From assembly GCF_947623445.1 (NCBI RefSeq), contig NC_135243.1:21150479-21214478 (forward strand): a stretch of DNA of 64,000 nt, written 5' to 3'. This DNA is from Clavelina lepadiformis. Lineage: Eukaryota; Chordata; Ascidiacea; Aplousobranchia; Clavelinidae. Under the pieces are notes generated by a model that did no database searches, was not told the DNA's origin, and saw only the letters and a program-made list of their open reading frames with translations. The position numbers and the translations under genes were made by a program. Every line of letters starts with the position of its first letter. Position 1 is the first letter of the stretch. Of the stretch, positions 62,901-64,000 are shown one piece after another.

Positions 62901-63142
62901 CTACAAGTAGTACTTAGAAATTGTCCACTAGAACGCCTATGAAAGAGCTAATGTTTGATCAATGCAGCCTTACCTAGAGTTAACATAGGACGATGATGTC
63001 TTAAACTGTATCCAACAGCAAATGACCCAAACATAAAACCGAGTGATTTCCCGGTAAACATTGGAGATACGGAAGCCACTTCGCTGTCCACATTATCAGC
63101 AAGAAACAGAAGAGTCGGTGACAATATTGACAGGAACAAACC
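59912..63142 (-). CDS. MFS transporter of the MFSD4/NaGLT1 type, 5' end outside the window
   Basis: Ten exons in transcript order: 62974-63142, 62762-62878, 61990-62097, 61760-61901, 61364-61506, 60970-61133, 60714-60851, 60409-60569, 60155-60291 and 59912-60030. All phases agree, about 465 codons. Recognisable segments are GLFLSILSPTLLFLADNVD (TM1), the G-rich CGLVYGYIDAGQGL followed by NIWGEE, FAFTIGAFIAPMI, VFWGGYGLGRLVAVPL, and MAITMSIVFAVMIVYG at the last membrane helix. These match MFSD4A/B and the Na-dependent glucose transporter NaGLT1. A polar loop with NST sits between TM6 and TM7 regions. The substrate is probably a hexose, by family only. The first exon, expected to hold the initiator ATG, must lie to the right of a foldback element at 63202. 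An in-frame TGA at 61368-61370 precedes a weak donor at 61364; see findings. Confidence 0.75.
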
Positions 63143-63201
63143 CTTTAAAAACAAAATATTTTTGAAAGATTTTGATTCAATACGAAACAGGTCATTTTGT
63201 C

Positions 63202-63995
63202 GGTGTACTGACACTTAATCACGCGACACTTAATCACGCGACACTTAATCACCGACACATAATCACTAGGACATTTAATCACGTGACTTGGATACTTAAT
63301 CACGCGAGATTTAATCACGCGACACATAATCACTTGGATGTCGGAAAAGCGTGAGGAAAATTCAGTAATTCAAGCTCGTGTGCATCTCTCTGTGGGGATG
63401 GCGATGTGGATTGCTTTTAAGGTTGGCCTAAAGCCAAAGGATATTAGTCTTTCTTTTAGAACTCCCCGACAATTGTCTTTGACTCCGTTGCGCCGGCTTT
63501 CTCTATAATGTTTCTTTAAATCAACACCGGCTTCATAAAGACATTATTCTATTGTCACCGAAGCTCTTGACCAAAGTACCATCAAAACGTTACACCGTAA
63601 AATACAATGCTACTTGAAACCGTGTCAGAGCGTCTGTTTTGGAGGGAATTGAAAAAGACATTCAAATGCAACGTGCAACGTTTCTGCAAGGAATTGCTGG
63701 TACTCAACCTTCTATTCCAATGCGGTGCAAGGCACTGAAACTGCGCGTGCAAAACACAGTTGACCGTTATCTGTCAATCGAGATTTTAGTCTATCTTCGT
63801 GCAGTTGCTTACATTTCCCATGCATAACATTGCTGTAAATTGTAAATGTAAATAAACATTGTAAATGTGTGATTAAATGTCGCGTGATTAAATGTCCTAG
63901 TGATTATGTGTCACGTGATTAAGTGTCGCGTGATTAAATGTCCTAGTGATTATGTGTCGGTGATTAAGCGTCGCGTGATTAAGTGTCACCAAACC
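63202..63995. mobile_element. Foldback element FB3, 794 bp, at the right edge
   Basis: The left end GGTGTACTGACACTTAATCA and the inverted right end GGTTTGGTGACACTTAATCA are followed by arrays of about 15-bp subrepeats GACACTTAATCACGC, GACATTTAATCACG and GACACATAATCACTA. The inverted part is about 130-150 bp per side. The target site CATTTTGTC (63193-63201) reappears after the right end as CATTT before the window stops, so five of nine bases can be checked. The middle has an unassigned open frame of 62 codons. It most likely lies in the first intron of the MFS gene. Confidence 0.85.
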
Positions 63996-64000
63996 CATTT

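Noticed and set aside
63639-63827. 62-codon frame inside FB3 as a transposase remnant
   Set aside because: No DDE-type or other recognisable motif, and no similar frame in FB1 or FB2.
1-64000. tRNA, rRNA and CRISPR features
   Set aside because: I looked for tRNA boxes, rRNA-like GC-rich blocks and regularly spaced repeats with unique spacers. None was convincing, and the only tandem arrays are the satellite and foldback subrepeats.

Overview
This is AT-rich animal nuclear DNA. Genes are split into many small exons with GT-AG introns, stand far apart, lie on both strands, and are surrounded by small DNA transposon remnants. The gene set (a meiotic TPR protein, a mitochondrial ribosomal protein, small START proteins, an inositol phosphate kinase, a penta-EF-hand protein, an LCCL protein, a sugar-transporter-like MFS protein) is that of a bilaterian. 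An invertebrate deuterostome such as a tunicate would fit, but that is an inference. All exon models were built by eye from splice sites, reading phase and remembered family sequences; no search was run.

Layout, left to right. 1-2950 holds no gene I can support. 2951-15485 (+) is a 22-exon TEX11/SPO22/ZIP4-like meiotic gene; its 4.9-kb intron 7 hosts a complete, unrecognised three-exon gene on the same strand with its own TATA promoter. 18265-18707 (+) is a small single-RRM gene, partly duplicated at 22675. Between the two copies lies a decayed virus-like DNA polymerase element flanked by ~200-bp direct repeats. 26177-26560 (+) is MRPL53. 26872-29582 and 32018-33699 (+) are tandem START-domain genes with identical exon phases. 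34.2-36.1 kb is a cluster of non-autonomous DNA transposons. 36802-42603 (-) is a six-exon inositol hexakisphosphate kinase gene, with a nested pair of transposons in intron 3. 46585-48620 (-) is a five-exon penta-EF-hand gene with a satellite expansion in intron 1. 50307-55915 (+) encodes a secreted protein of four LCCL domains; a fifth LCCL unit lies at 58413-58924. 59912-63142 (-) is most of an MFSD4/NaGLT1-type transporter gene whose first exon lies beyond the window and whose reading frame contains a TGA.

The most unusual feature of the window is a set of three foldback elements (52860-53948, 55918-56202, 63202-63995). Their terminal inverted repeats are built from short subrepeats of the form GACA-n-TT-n-ATC, and each appears to have 9-bp target duplications. 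Their sequences differ but their architecture is the same, suggesting one Mutator/Foldback-like superfamily. The genes do not form one pathway; the layout is an ordinary euchromatic patchwork shaped by tandem duplication and small transposons.
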